Positions 8,703 to 17,195 of a DNA stretch of 64,000 bases are shown piece by piece. Within the stretch, counting starts at the first letter, position 1. Every line of letters starts with the position of its first letter. Position numbers and translations under genes: made by a program. This DNA is from Cryobacterium mannosilyticum (GTDB lineage Bacteria; Actinomycetota; Actinomycetes; Actinomycetales; Microbacteriaceae), in assembly GCF_004402705.1 (NCBI RefSeq), contig NZ_SOFM01000016.1, positions 124,001 through 188,000 of the forward strand, given 5' to 3'. A model generated the notes under the pieces. The model saw only the letters and a program-made list of their open reading frames with translations. It searched no databases and was not told the DNA's origin.

Positions 8703-10085
8703 TCATGAGGCGGCGGGGGAGATCTCGACGTCGCCCGGGGTGCCGGAGACGGCGGGCAGGTCGACCTGGATGCCGAACATCGCGTCGAGGCCGGTCAGGA
8801 ACGCGGCCTGCTCGCCGGCCCGCGCAAGCTCCCTGGAGCGCACCATCGGCGTGTGCAGGAGCACGCTGGCCAGGTGCCGCAGTGCCGCCTCGGTCTGCTC
8901 GCTGGAGTCGCTGCGGTGGCGGGCCCGCTCGATCTCCGCGTCGAGGATGCCGAAGATGTGGCTGCGCAGGGCGACGACGGCGGGGGCGAGGCTCTGCTCC
9001 TCGGCGACGGCGGAGAACTTGCGGGCGGCCCGTCCGACGAGGAGGCGGGCGTCGCTGGTGGCATTGAGCTCTTCGAGCGGGGCGTGGATGCGGATGGTCT
9101 CGAGGTCGAGCAACTCCACGCCGGCCAGCTCGGTCACATCGGGGTCGACGTTGCGCGGCAGGCCGAGGTCGATGATCAGCCGCTGCGGAGCGGGGGCCTC
9201 AGGAGAGAGCGACGACCCGGGCATCTCGCCGACCGGGCACACGGTTGCCGGCGGTGCGGCATCCGCCGGGGCCTCACCCTGGGCGAGCCCGGCCCGGAGC
9301 AGTGCGGCGGTGATCACGTGGTGCTCGACGGTCGTGCAGGTGAGGATGAGGTCGGCGCTCGCGGCCGCCACGGCGAAGTCCGACTCGGCGACCGCGGTGA
9401 TCTGGTGCGACGATGCGAACTTGCGGGCGCGGCCCGAGGGGGAGTAGACCCGCACGTTCTCGGCGCCGAGGTCGCGCAGCGCCGCCAGGGAGGCCCCGGC
9501 GTAGCGACCGGTTCCGACCAGGAGCACCTGGGTCTCGGTCCAGTCGGGGATGCGGCTTTCGGCCAGTTCGAGGGCGAGCCGCACGAGCGAGCGGCCGGCG
9601 GCGCCGAGGCCGGTGCGGTTCTTGATCCCGCGGGAGGTCTGCGACGCGCGCTGGAAGAGGCGCTCCAGCTCGGGGCTCGTGGTGCCCACCTGCCGGGCCT
9701 GTTCGAGTGAGCGCCGCACCTGGCCGGCGATCTCGCCCTCGCCGACGACGACGGATTCGAGGCCGCTGGTGACGGCGAAGAGATGTTCGGCCACGGTGTT
9801 GCCGTGCACGAGTTCGAGGGTGTCCCGCAGCACCTCGGCGGCCACGCCGGTGCTCGCGCTGACGCCGTCGATCGCGGCCCGCACCGCGGAGAGGGGAGAG
9901 GTGCCGGTGGGTTCGTCCAGGTCGAGGTAGGCCTCGAAGCGGTTGCAGGTGGCCACGACGACGGCCCCGACCAGGGCCGGGTGGCGCTCCAGGATGCCGG
10001 CCGCGGCGTCGTCCGCACCGACAGACAACCGCTCCAGCACGTCGAAGCTGGAGTTCTTGTGGCTGGCGGACAGGCAGATCAACAC
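8703..10085 (-). CDS. hemA: glutamyl-tRNA reductase
   Basis: A 460-residue NADPH-dependent enzyme that reduces glutamyl-tRNA to glutamate-1-semialdehyde, the first committed step of C5 tetrapyrrole synthesis. The nucleophile is Cys47 in VVATCNRFE. The VGEGEIAGQVR substrate region, the VGTGRYAG nucleotide-binding motif and the C-terminal dimerisation helices are present. The GTG start is placed by TAGACT exactly six bases upstream, implying a leaderless mRNA. The gene is divergent from hemE, and a 22-bp palindromic element lies over its promoter. An insertion of about 30 residues rich in Pro/Ala (around APADAAPPATVCPVGE) interrupts the Rossmann domain. Confidence 0.95.
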   Translation of the reverse strand: MLICLSASHKNSSFDVLERLSVGADDAAAGILERHPALVGAVVVATCNRFEAYLDLDEPTGTSPLSAVRAAIDGVSASTGVAAEVLRDTLELVHGNTVAEHLFAVTSGLESVVVGEGEIAGQVRRSLEQARQVGTTSPELERLFQRASQTSRGIKNRTGLGAAGRSLVRLALELAESRIPDWTETQVLLVGTGRYAGASLAALRDLGAENVRVYSPSGRARKFASSHQITAVAESDFAVAAASADLILTCTTVEHHVITAALLRAGLAQGEAPADAAPPATVCPVGEMPGSSLSPEAPAPQRLIIDLGLPRNVDPDVTELAGVELLDLETIRIHAPLEELNATSDARLLVGRAARKFSAVAEEQSLAPAVVALRSHIFGILDAEIERARHRSDSSEQTEAALRHLASVLLHTPMVRSRELARAGEQAAFLTGLDAMFGIQVDLPAVSGTPGDVEISPAAS

Positions 10086-10091
10086 CGTTGG

Positions 10092-10097
10092 AGTCTA
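10092..10097 (-). promoter_or_regulatory. leaderless-type -10 box of hemA
   Basis: TAGACT on the minus strand ends six bases before the GTG start at 10085, so transcription should begin at the start codon. Confidence 0.6.
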
Positions 10098-10101
10098 CTT
10101 T

Positions 10102-10123
10102 GCGATTCTGGGGGTCGAATCGC
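10102..10123. promoter_or_regulatory. palindromic operator candidate between hemA and hemE
   Basis: Perfect 7-bp arms GCGATTC (10102-10108) and GAATCGC (10117-10123) are separated by 8 bases. The element covers the -10/-35 spacer region of hemA in a 71-bp divergent gap, a position suited to a repressor. Confidence 0.55.
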
Positions 10124-10156
10124 CCGGGTGTGTGAAGTTTGACAGAATTGAGACAA

Positions 10157-11314
10157 ATGAACCTTGACGCGCAACACCCCCTCGCATCCGGACTCACCGC
10201 CGACGCCCGTCTCATCCGGGCCTACCAGGGCACCCGCCCGGAGGTGACCCCCGTCTGGTTCATGCGCCAGGCCGGCCGCTCCCTGCCCGAATACCGTTCC
10301 CTCCGGGTGGGCACCCGGATGCTCGACGCCTGCCTCGACCCCGAGATGGCCAGCGAGATCACCCTGCAGCCGGTGCGCCGGCACAACGTCGACGCGGGCA
10401 TCCTGTTCAGCGACATCGTGATCCCGCTCAAGCTGGTCGGCGTGGACGTCGAGATCGTCGCCGGCATGGGCCCGGTGCTCGGCAAGGCCGTGCGCACGGC
10501 CAAGGACGTCGCCGAGCTGACCGCCCTCGACCCGGCCGTGCTCGACACGAGCCTCGCCCCGATCCGCCAGGCGGTCGCGCGCACGGTCGCCGAGCTCGGC
10601 GAGACCCCGCTGATCGGCTTCGCCGGAGCCCCGTTCACCCTGGCCGCCTACCTGGTCGAGGGCGGACCGTCGAAGGACCACATCAACGCCCGCACCCTGA
10701 TGCACGCCGACCCCGACGCCTGGGCCGCCCTGATGGCCTGGACCGCCGAGGTGACCGGCCGGTTCCTGCGTGCGCAGGTGCTGGCCGGGGCCAGCGCCGC
10801 CCAGCTCTTCGACTCCTGGGCCGGGGCCCTGTCGCTGGACGACTACACCCGGTACGTCGCGCCGGCATCCGCTGCGGCGATCGCGCACGTGCGCGACCTC
10901 ACCTACACCGAGAACGGGCTCCCCACGGATGCCGACCAGACCGGCGCGGAGACGGCCACCCGCCGCAACGTGCCGGTGGTGCACTTCGGCGTCGGCACGG
11001 GGGAGCTCCTCAAGGAGATGCACGGGGTGGGCGCCGACGTCGTCGGAGTCGACTACCGGGTGCCGCTGGACGAGGCCAATCGCCGCCTCGGCGGAGTGGT
11101 TCCCGTGCAGGGCAACGTCGACCCGGCCCTGCTCGCCGCGCCGTGGCCCGTGCTCGAGGCGCACGTGCTCGACGTGCTCGAGCGCGGCCGCACCGCGCCG
11201 GCCCATGTGCTCAACCTCGGCCACGGTGTCCCGCCGCTGACCGACCCGAACGTGCTCACCCGGCTGGTCTCGTTCGTGCACGAGCTCGGCGCCTCCGCCC
11301 CGGTCGCGTCCTGA
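10157..11314 (+). CDS. hemE: uroporphyrinogen decarboxylase
   Basis: A 385-residue enzyme converting uroporphyrinogen III to coproporphyrinogen III. The N-terminal signature PVWFMRQAGRSLPEYR, the GFAGAPFTLAAYLVEGG segment and the C-terminal NLGHGVPP motif are all present. I take the ATG at 10157. An in-frame TTG at 10139 would add six residues, and neither has a good ribosome binding site. It opens the plus-strand heme cluster, and hemY follows after 30 bp. Confidence 0.96.
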   Translation: MNLDAQHPLASGLTADARLIRAYQGTRPEVTPVWFMRQAGRSLPEYRSLRVGTRMLDACLDPEMASEITLQPVRRHNVDAGILFSDIVIPLKLVGVDVEIVAGMGPVLGKAVRTAKDVAELTALDPAVLDTSLAPIRQAVARTVAELGETPLIGFAGAPFTLAAYLVEGGPSKDHINARTLMHADPDAWAALMAWTAEVTGRFLRAQVLAGASAAQLFDSWAGALSLDDYTRYVAPASAAAIAHVRDLTYTENGLPTDADQTGAETATRRNVPVVHFGVGTGELLKEMHGVGADVVGVDYRVPLDEANRRLGGVVPVQGNVDPALLAAPWPVLEAHVLDVLERGRTAPAHVLNLGHGVPPLTDPNVLTRLVSFVHELGASAPVAS

Positions 11315-11344
11315 CCGTTCGCCGACCCGGGAGCTGAGAAGCAC

Positions 11345-12967
11345 ATGCAGGACGTCATCGTCATCGGCGGGGGTGTGGCCGGCCTCGTCGCGGCCAGGGC
11401 GTGCGCCCGGGTCGGCCTCACGGTGACCGTGCTCGAGGCGACACCCGCGGTGGGCGGGGCGGTCGCAAGCCACGAGGTCGCCGGGCTGACCCTGGACAGC
11501 GGGGCCGAGAGCTTCGCGGTGCGCCGCAACGCGGTCGCCGAGTTCGTCGACTCGCTCGGCCTGACCGGCGACGTCGTCGCGCCGAACCCGGCCGGCGCCT
11601 GGCTGCACCTGCCCGCCGAGGGCCCGGCCGGCGGGTCGGTCAGCGTCCCCCTGCCCCAGGCCGGGGTGCTCGGGATCCCCGGTTCCCCGCTGGCCGACGA
11701 CGTGCGCCGCGTGATCGGCTGGAGCGGCGCCTGGCGCGCCTACCTCGACCGGCTGATGCCGGTGCTCACGATCGGCCGCGAGCACAGCCTGGGCGACCTC
11801 GTGCGCAAACGGATGGGCCGCCGCGTGCTCGAACGGCTCGTCGAGCCCGTCACCGCGGGGGTCTACTCCTCCGCGGCGGACGACCTCGAGATCGACGTCG
11901 TCGCCCCCGGGCTGAATGCAGCCCTGACCACGGCAGGCTCGCTGTCGGGCGCGGTCCTGTCCCTCCGCTCCGCGGCCCCGGCCGGCTCCGCCGTGGCGGG
12001 CCTGCGCGGCGGCATGTCCCGGCTGGTGTCCGCGCTCGTGGCCGACCTCGACCATTTCGGGGTCGAGATCGTGACGGATGCCCCGGTCACGACCCTGCGG
12101 CGGGCCGGCGTGCCCGACGACGCGGGCGTGCCCGACGACGCCGGTGTGCCCGACGACGCCGGTGTGCCCGACGACGCCGGTGTGCCCGACGACGCCGGTG
12201 TGCCCGCTGGCGGAGAACAGACCTGGGTCGTGCGGCACGAGGTGCCGGCCCACGAGGCGCCTGCCGAGGCCCCGGCCACTGATCTGCCGGGCGGTTCCGC
12301 TGCTGGAGCCGCCGAACCTGCCGCACTGCCCGCGACCCGCGACCGGGAGGCCCGCTTCGTGATCCTCGCGACCCCGGGCGCCCCGGCTCTTCGCCTGGTC
12401 TCCGGCCTCAGCCCCGAACTGGCAGCACTCGCCGGGCTCGACTGGCCGGAGACCACCGCGGTCGAACTGGCCACCATCGTCCTCGACGCGCCCCAGCTGG
12501 ACGCGCACCCCCGGGGAACGGGAGCCCTCGTCGCGGCCGGCACCCCCGGCGTGACCGCCAAGGCGCTCACCCACGCGACCGCGAAGTGGGGCTGGCTCGC
12601 CGAGGCGGCCGGACCGGGGTGCCACGTCATCCGTCTCTCCTATGGCCGGGCCGGCACGGCCGGCCCGACAGCCGACCTGTCCGACGCAGAGTTGCTCGCC
12701 CTCGCCCTGCGGGACGCGTCCGCCATCTTCGGAGTCGACCTCGACGCCGGCGCGGTGCGCGGTTTCGCCCGCACGCTGTGGGGCGACGCCCTGTCGCCGG
12801 CGACCATCGGGGCGCCCGGCCGGGTGCGGCAGGTGCGCACGGCCGTCGAGGCGACGCCCGGGCTGGAGTTGACCGGTGCCTGGCTCGCCGGCACCGGGCT
12901 TGCGTCGGTGATCCCCGACGCCCTCGCGGCTGCCGGCAGGGTCAGGCACGGGGCGCTCGGCATCTGA
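11345..12967 (+). CDS. hemY: coproporphyrinogen III oxidase (HemY/CgoX) with repeat insertion
   Basis: A 540-residue FAD enzyme of the HemY family. In actinomycetes, which use HemQ, it oxidises coproporphyrinogen III to coproporphyrin III. The FAD motif VIGGGVAGLVAA starts near residue 6, followed by GAESFAVRRNAV and the RRVLERLVEPVTAGVYS segment. The C-terminal LAGTGLASVIPDA-like end (here WLAGTGLASV) closes the FAD site. Residues 255-284 are five perfect GVPDDA repeats, followed by about 55 Ala/Pro-rich residues before the conserved RFVILATPG strand. This insertion sits in a surface hairpin where most HemY proteins have only a few residues, and it makes the protein about 60-70 residues longer than usual. 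Confidence 0.93.
   Translation: MQDVIVIGGGVAGLVAARACARVGLTVTVLEATPAVGGAVASHEVAGLTLDSGAESFAVRRNAVAEFVDSLGLTGDVVAPNPAGAWLHLPAEGPAGGSVSVPLPQAGVLGIPGSPLADDVRRVIGWSGAWRAYLDRLMPVLTIGREHSLGDLVRKRMGRRVLERLVEPVTAGVYSSAADDLEIDVVAPGLNAALTTAGSLSGAVLSLRSAAPAGSAVAGLRGGMSRLVSALVADLDHFGVEIVTDAPVTTLRRAGVPDDAGVPDDAGVPDDAGVPDDAGVPDDAGVPAGGEQTWVVRHEVPAHEAPAEAPATDLPGGSAAGAAEPAALPATRDREARFVILATPGAPALRLVSGLSPELAALAGLDWPETTAVELATIVLDAPQLDAHPRGTGALVAAGTPGVTAKALTHATAKWGWLAEAAGPGCHVIRLSYGRAGTAGPTADLSDAELLALALRDASAIFGVDLDAGAVRGFARTLWGDALSPATIGAPGRVRQVRTAVEATPGLELTGAWLAGTGLASVIPDALAAAGRVRHGALGI
12107..12196 (+). repeat. five tandem 18-bp repeats inside hemY (GVPDDA)5
   Basis: In-frame 18-bp units encode Gly-Val-Pro-Asp-Asp-Ala five times; a partial GVP unit follows. 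Units differ only at synonymous third positions in the first two copies, so the array is young and could vary in copy number between strains. Confidence 0.95.
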
Positions 12968-13088
12968 ACTGCCGGCCCGGAGGCTGGGAATAGCCCCGAC
13001 AACCAGGGTCGCTCCGGCTTGACCCTGCGCGTGAACCCGTGGAGGGATACGCTGGTGAGATACATGAACCTCGAGGAATGGAGTGACA

Positions 13089-13502
13089 ATGCGGGGAAAG
13101 CTTCTCTTCATCACAGGTGGGCTCGTGGGCTACGTCCTGGGCGCCCGTGCCGGACGCAAGCGCTACGACCAGATTGTGGCTGCCGCTGAGAACCTGTGGA
13201 GCGCCCCGCCCGTGCAACGCCGTGTGACAGAAGTGCGCGACTTCGCCCTCGAACGGGTCGGCGACGTGCCGTCCGCCCTGTTCGACGCCGGCAAGAAGAT
13301 CGTCACGGCCGTGCAGGCCAGGACCACCGGGCCCGGTGACGCCGGCGGAACCGCGTACAGTCCCGCCGCCCCCGCGGCAACCAAACCCGCCGCGGCAACC
13401 AAACCCGCCGCGGCAACCAAACCCGCCGCGGCAAAGCCCGCAGCCACGTCCGCGGCGAAGACCGCCGAGACGCCCGCGTCCGACGACGCCGCCACCAGGT
13501 AA
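13089..13502 (+). CDS. small YtxH-like membrane protein with ATKPAA repeats
   Basis: A 137-residue protein beginning MRGKLLFITGGLVGYVLGARAG, a short hydrophobic anchor with glycine pattern followed by the basic RKRYDQI segment seen in YtxH-like actinobacterial proteins. The middle is an amphipathic helix (LERVGDVPSALFDAGKK). The C-terminal third is low-complexity Ala/Pro/Lys with three perfect ATKPAA repeats. The ATG at 13089 follows GGAGTGACA; a GTG two codons earlier follows GAGGAA and cannot be excluded. A -10-like TACGCT lies at 13048-13053. It is the first of three envelope genes inside the heme cluster. Its function is unknown, probably membrane- or wall-associated. Confidence 0.75.
   Translation: MRGKLLFITGGLVGYVLGARAGRKRYDQIVAAAENLWSAPPVQRRVTEVRDFALERVGDVPSALFDAGKKIVTAVQARTTGPGDAGGTAYSPAAPAATKPAAATKPAAATKPAAAKPAATSAAKTAETPASDDAATR
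13377..13430 (+). repeat. three tandem 18-bp repeats (ATKPAA)3
   Basis: The unit GCAACCAAACCCGCCGCG is repeated three times without mismatch, in frame, in the Ala/Lys/Pro tail of the YtxH-like gene. Confidence 0.95.
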
Positions 13503-13540
13503 CAGCCGCGCACTCCCAGGAAGCGAAGGAAGGGGCAGCT

Positions 13541-13972
13541 GTGAGCAACAGCGGATTCAACCCGAATGGTTTCAACCCCAGGACGAAGCGATCGCTCGTC
13601 GTGCTGCTCGGCGAGCTGCCCGGCCAGATCATCGCCCTCGTCAAGGCGGAACTCGACGCCTTCAAGGCCGAGGTGGCCGGCAAGGCGAAGAACATCGGAC
13701 TCGGCATCGGCCTGTTCGCCGTGGCCGGCGTCTTCGCCTTCCTCGCCGTGATCGTGCTGATCGCGCTCGCCGTGATCGCCCTAGCGCTGGTGCTGCCGCT
13801 CTGGCTCGCCACGCTGATCGTGGCGGTGGCGCTGCTGCTGATCGCGGCGCTCCTGGTCCTCGTCGGGGTGAACCGGGTGAAGGCCGCCACTGCCCCCGAT
13901 CCAGAGGGAATCGCGGCAAGCATCCGGCACGACGTTGACGCGTTCAAGGGAGTTGGCGAGTATGAGCACTGA
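13541..13972 (+). CDS. holin-X/DUF1469-type (phage holin family) membrane protein
   Basis: A 143-residue protein with a soluble N-terminal helix (LVVLLGELPGQIIALVKAELDAFK) and two long transmembrane segments around residues 50-75 and 80-105. This is the layout of the actinobacterial putative holin-X superfamily. The GTG follows AAGGAAGGGG. The family name is historical: the protein is chromosomal and no phage genes are present. It overlaps the following DUF3618 gene by 11 bases, so the two are coupled and may act together at the membrane. Confidence 0.85.
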   Translation: MSNSGFNPNGFNPRTKRSLVVLLGELPGQIIALVKAELDAFKAEVAGKAKNIGLGIGLFAVAGVFAFLAVIVLIALAVIALALVLPLWLATLIVAVALLLIAALLVLVGVNRVKAATAPDPEGIAASIRHDVDAFKGVGEYEH

Positions 13973-14282
13973 CGACAAGACCAGGACCGGAAGCCAGGCG
14001 AAGACGGTCGTCGTCCCCGGCGACGCCGCCGTTCATCGTTCGAAGGCCGAACTGCGCGCCGACGCGATGACGGCCAGGGCGGAACTCGCGCGCACGCTCG
14101 ATGCGATCGAGTACAAGCTCAACCTTCCCAAGCAGCTCCGCTACCGGGTGCGGCTGCTCAAGCTCCGGCTGTACCGCCTCGGCGAGGACAACCCGGCCGC
14201 CCTGGCCGGGATCGCCGTCGCCGCTGCCCTGGTCGCCGGCGCGGCGGTCTGGCTCGGCGTCAAGGCCGTGCAGGACCGCTGA
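13962..14282 (+). CDS. DUF3618-family membrane protein
   Basis: A 106-residue protein. The core KAELRADAMTARAELARTLDAIEYKLN is the DUF3618 signature; a basic stretch and a single C-terminal transmembrane segment (ALAGIAVAAALVAGAAVWLG) follow. The start ATG at 13962 lies inside the end of the holin-X gene. Function is unknown. Genes of this family commonly neighbour holin-X proteins in actinomycetes, as here, and together with the YtxH-like gene they form a three-gene envelope cassette between hemY and hemQ. Confidence 0.85.
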   Translation: MSTDDKTRTGSQAKTVVVPGDAAVHRSKAELRADAMTARAELARTLDAIEYKLNLPKQLRYRVRLLKLRLYRLGEDNPAALAGIAVAAALVAGAAVWLGVKAVQDR

Positions 14283-14301
14283 ACCACCGCCGGGAACACC
14301 G

Positions 14302-14330
14302 GCGCCCCCGCGGGCACCGGGCGCGTCTTT
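14302..14330 (+). terminator. hairpin with T-rich tail after the envelope cassette
   Basis: GCGCCC (14302-14307) pairs with GGGCGC (14319-14324) and is followed by GTCTTTT. It lies between DUF3618 and hemQ and could separate the cassette from the downstream heme genes. Confidence 0.45.
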
Positions 14331-14365
14331 TGGCTCTGGTCGCAAAGAAGTAGAGACTAGTACTC

Positions 14366-15130
14366 ATGACTCACCCGGCTGCCGGAGAGGCAGTAAACCC
14401 ACTCCACCCGACCAGTCCCGCTGAGACCCCGTCAGCGGCCGACGCCTCTGCGGCATCCCCCCAGGGGTTCACGCTGTTCACGGTCCTGCGCAAGGACCCG
14501 AGCAACCCGGATGACCTCGACGGCCGCGACGTGCCGCACGCCGTTCTCGAGCTCGATGACGTGGTTGAGCTCGTCGAGGCGGAGGGTGTGACCGTGCGCG
14601 GCTTCTACGATGTCTCCGGGCTGCGCGCCGACGCCGACGTGATGATCTGGACCCACGCGCCCGAGGCCGAGTCCCTGCAGTGGGCCAACCGGGAGCTGCG
14701 CCGCAGCCGCCTGCTCAAGAGCCTGCTCCCCACCTGGAACGCGATGGGCGTGCACCGGGACGCCGAGTTCAACAAGAGCCACGTGCCCGGGTTCCTCCGC
14801 GGAGTCGAACCGAAGGGCTGGCTGACGGTCTACCCCTTCGTGCGCAGCTACGAGTGGTACCTGCTCCCCGAGGCCGAGCGGAGCGCCATGCTCGCCGACC
14901 ACGGCCGCAAGGGTGCCGCCTACCGCGGCGCGATCGCCAACACGGTCTCCGCGTTCGCCCTCGGCGACTACGAATGGCTCCTGCCGATCGAAAGCGACGA
15001 ACTCACCGAACTCGTCGACCTCATGCGGGGCCTGCGCGAGACCGAAGCCCGCCGGCACGTCCGCGAGGAGATCCCGTTCTACACCGGGCGCCGCATCGGC
15101 ACCGCCGAACTCGTCGAGGTGCTGCAGTAG
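14366..15130 (+). CDS. hemQ: coproheme decarboxylase (HemQ/ChdC)
   Basis: A 254-residue chlorite dismutase-like protein that converts coproheme to heme b, the last step of the coproporphyrin-dependent pathway. Conserved segments are the FYDVSGLRADADVMIW strand, the KSHVPGFL region, YPFVRSYEWYLLP containing the catalytic tyrosine of the family, and a His-containing loop (LADHGRKG). The first 30 residues are an Ala/Pro-rich tail. Its presence shows that the cluster uses the coproporphyrin route and not the protoporphyrin route. hemH starts at its last base. Confidence 0.95.
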   Translation: MTHPAAGEAVNPLHPTSPAETPSAADASAASPQGFTLFTVLRKDPSNPDDLDGRDVPHAVLELDDVVELVEAEGVTVRGFYDVSGLRADADVMIWTHAPEAESLQWANRELRRSRLLKSLLPTWNAMGVHRDAEFNKSHVPGFLRGVEPKGWLTVYPFVRSYEWYLLPEAERSAMLADHGRKGAAYRGAIANTVSAFALGDYEWLLPIESDELTELVDLMRGLRETEARRHVREEIPFYTGRRIGTAELVEVLQ

Positions 15131-16242
15131 TGGCGCGCTACGACGCCGTCCTGCTCGCCGGATTCGGCGGGCCGGAGGGCCAGGACGACGTGATCCCGTT
15201 CCTGCGCAACGTCACACGAGGCCGCGGCATCCCGGAGGAGCGCCTCGAAGAGGTGGCCCATCACTACCGCCACTTCGGCGGGATCAGCCCGATCAACAAC
15301 CAGAACCGCGTGCTCAAGGCGGCCCTCGAGGTCGAGCTGGCCGGCCGCGGAATCGACCTGCCCGTGCTCTGGGGCAACCGGAACTGGGGACCGTACCTGC
15401 GCGACGTCGTCGCCGAGGCGCACTCCAACGGCCAGGACCGGCTGCTCGCCATCGCCACCAGCGCGTACAGCTCCTACTCCGGCTGCCGCCAGTACCGCGA
15501 GGACTTCGCCGAGGCGCTGTCCGTGAACGGCCTCGAGGGCATCGTGCAGATCGACAAGGTGCGCCAGTTCTTCGACCACCCCGGTTTCGTGATGCCGTTC
15601 ATCACCGGCGTCCGGAAGGGCCTGGAGGAGGTCGCCGCCTCCATCCCCGGCATCGACCTGGCCACCGAGGTGGAGATCCTGTTCTCCACCCACTCCATCC
15701 CCATGACGGATGCCGCCAAGAGCGGCCCGGCGGCCCTCGGATTCGGTGAGGGTGGCGCCTACAAGGCCCAGCACCTGGCCGTCGCGCAGGTCGTCATCGA
15801 CGGCGACTCCGTCGCGGAGCCGATCCAGAGCCCCTGGCAGCTGGTCTTCCAGTCGCGCAGCGGACCGCCGAGCATGCCGTGGCTCGAGCCCGACATCAAC
15901 GACGCCATCGCGCTGCTGCCGGCCCGGGGCATCCGTGCCGTCGTGATCGTGCCGCTCGGCTTCGTGAGCGACCACATGGAGGTCATGTGGGACCTCGACA
16001 ACGAGGCAACGGAAACCGCCAGGGAACACGGCCTGTTCTCGGTGCGCGTGCCCACCCCCGGCGTCGACCCGGCCTACGTCAGTGGACTCGTCGACCTCGT
16101 CCTCGAGCGCCTGACCGACGTGCCCGTCGAAGAACGCCCCGCGATGACGGACCTCGGCCCCTGGTACGACGTGTGCCGGCCCGGCTGCTGCGAGAACGTT
16201 CGCCTCGGATTCAAGCCTGCCGTCGCGGGGATGGCACCGTGA
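15130..16242 (+). CDS. hemH: coproporphyrin ferrochelatase
   Basis: A 370-residue ferrochelatase that inserts iron into coproporphyrin III in this pathway. Visible are the N-terminal LAGFGGPEGQDDVIPFLRNVTRGRGIP, the WGNRNWGPY segment, the FSTHSIP motif with the metal-binding His near residue 195, and the conserved glutamate region DHMEVMWDLD near residue 280. The GTG overlaps the hemQ stop by one base. A C-terminal CRPGCCEN cysteine cluster resembles the [2Fe-2S] ligand region known in actinobacterial ferrochelatases. hemC overlaps its end. Confidence 0.95.
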   Translation: MARYDAVLLAGFGGPEGQDDVIPFLRNVTRGRGIPEERLEEVAHHYRHFGGISPINNQNRVLKAALEVELAGRGIDLPVLWGNRNWGPYLRDVVAEAHSNGQDRLLAIATSAYSSYSGCRQYREDFAEALSVNGLEGIVQIDKVRQFFDHPGFVMPFITGVRKGLEEVAASIPGIDLATEVEILFSTHSIPMTDAAKSGPAALGFGEGGAYKAQHLAVAQVVIDGDSVAEPIQSPWQLVFQSRSGPPSMPWLEPDINDAIALLPARGIRAVVIVPLGFVSDHMEVMWDLDNEATETAREHGLFSVRVPTPGVDPAYVSGLVDLVLERLTDVPVEERPAMTDLGPWYDVCRPGCCENVRLGFKPAVAGMAP

Positions 16243-17195
16243 GTGCTGCAATTCGCGTCGGCACCCGCGGGAGCGCCCTCGCCCTCGCCCAGACGACGCA
16301 GATCGCCAACCGGATCGCCGCCGCCGCGGGCGCCGAGGTCGAGATCGTCCAGGTCACCACCCACGGGGACACCTCCACCGAGCCGTTGTCCAGCCTCGGC
16401 GGAACCGGGGTGTTCGCCAGCGCCCTCCGCGAATCCCTCCTCGCCGGTGAGTGCGACCTCGTCGTGCACTCCTTCAAGGACCTGCCCACCGCAGCGTACG
16501 AGGGTCTGGCCATCGGGGCCACGCCCAAGCGAGCGGATGCCCGCGACGTGCTCTGCGCCCGTGACGGCTTCACCCTCTCCACCCTGCCCCAGGGCGCGCG
16601 GGTCGGCACCGGGTCGCCGCGCCGGGTGGCGCAGCTGCGCCAGGTGCGCCCCGATCTCGAGATCGTCGACCTCCGCGGGAACGTCGACACCAGGCTGGGT
16701 CGCGTGGTCCCCGGCGACCTCGATGCCGTCGTGCTCGCGGCCGCCGGTCTCGGCCGGCTCGGACTGCTGACCACCTTCGAGCCGGAGTTCCTCGAGCTGT
16801 CCGCCTGGCCGACCGCGCCGGGCCAGGGCGCCCTGGCGATCGAGGTGCGCTCCGGCCGGCTGGACCGCACGCTGGTCCGGGCGCTGGACGCGATCAACCA
16901 CGCGACGACCCAGGCCACGACGACGGCGGAACGGCTTGTGCTCGCGCACCTCGAGGCAGGGTGCGCCGCGCCGATCGGCGCCACGGCCGCCATCGACGAC
17001 GGTCTCCTCTTCCTCACCGCGACGGTGTACAGTCCAGATGGTGCCCAAAGCGTCGTGAGCTCGCATGCTGCGACGCCTGAATCCTTTTCCATGGCACACC
17101 TGGTCGACGCCGCCCAGGACGTCTCAGAACGTGTGGCCCGAGACCTGCTCTCCGGCGGTGCTGCCGACTTCGCCCCGATGAAGGTGACTTCGTAA
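16239..17195 (+). CDS. hemC: hydroxymethylbilane synthase (porphobilinogen deaminase)
   Basis: A 318-residue enzyme polymerising four porphobilinogens. The N-terminal VGTRGSALALAQT motif, the HSFKDLPT segment and RRVAQL...RGNVDTRL are typical. Cys242 in LEAGCAAPIGA carries the dipyrromethane cofactor. The GTG overlaps the hemH stop by four bases and the stop overlaps the hemD start (TAATG), so hemH-hemC-hemD are tightly coupled. Confidence 0.96.
   Translation: MSAAIRVGTRGSALALAQTTQIANRIAAAAGAEVEIVQVTTHGDTSTEPLSSLGGTGVFASALRESLLAGECDLVVHSFKDLPTAAYEGLAIGATPKRADARDVLCARDGFTLSTLPQGARVGTGSPRRVAQLRQVRPDLEIVDLRGNVDTRLGRVVPGDLDAVVLAAAGLGRLGLLTTFEPEFLELSAWPTAPGQGALAIEVRSGRLDRTLVRALDAINHATTQATTTAERLVLAHLEAGCAAPIGATAAIDDGLLFLTATVYSPDGAQSVVSSHAATPESFSMAHLVDAAQDVSERVARDLLSGGAADFAPMKVTS

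Noticed and set aside
10139..10144. TTGACA as a -35 box for hemE
   Set aside because: It lies 13 bases before the hemE ATG, leaving no room for a -10 box upstream of the start.
12107..12196. Regular short repeats that might be read as a CRISPR array
   Set aside because: The units are contiguous, in frame and without spacers; they code for a linker in HemY.
13541..13972. A holin gene as a sign of a prophage
   Set aside because: No other phage gene is present. The holin-X family is a common chromosomal membrane protein family in actinomycetes.
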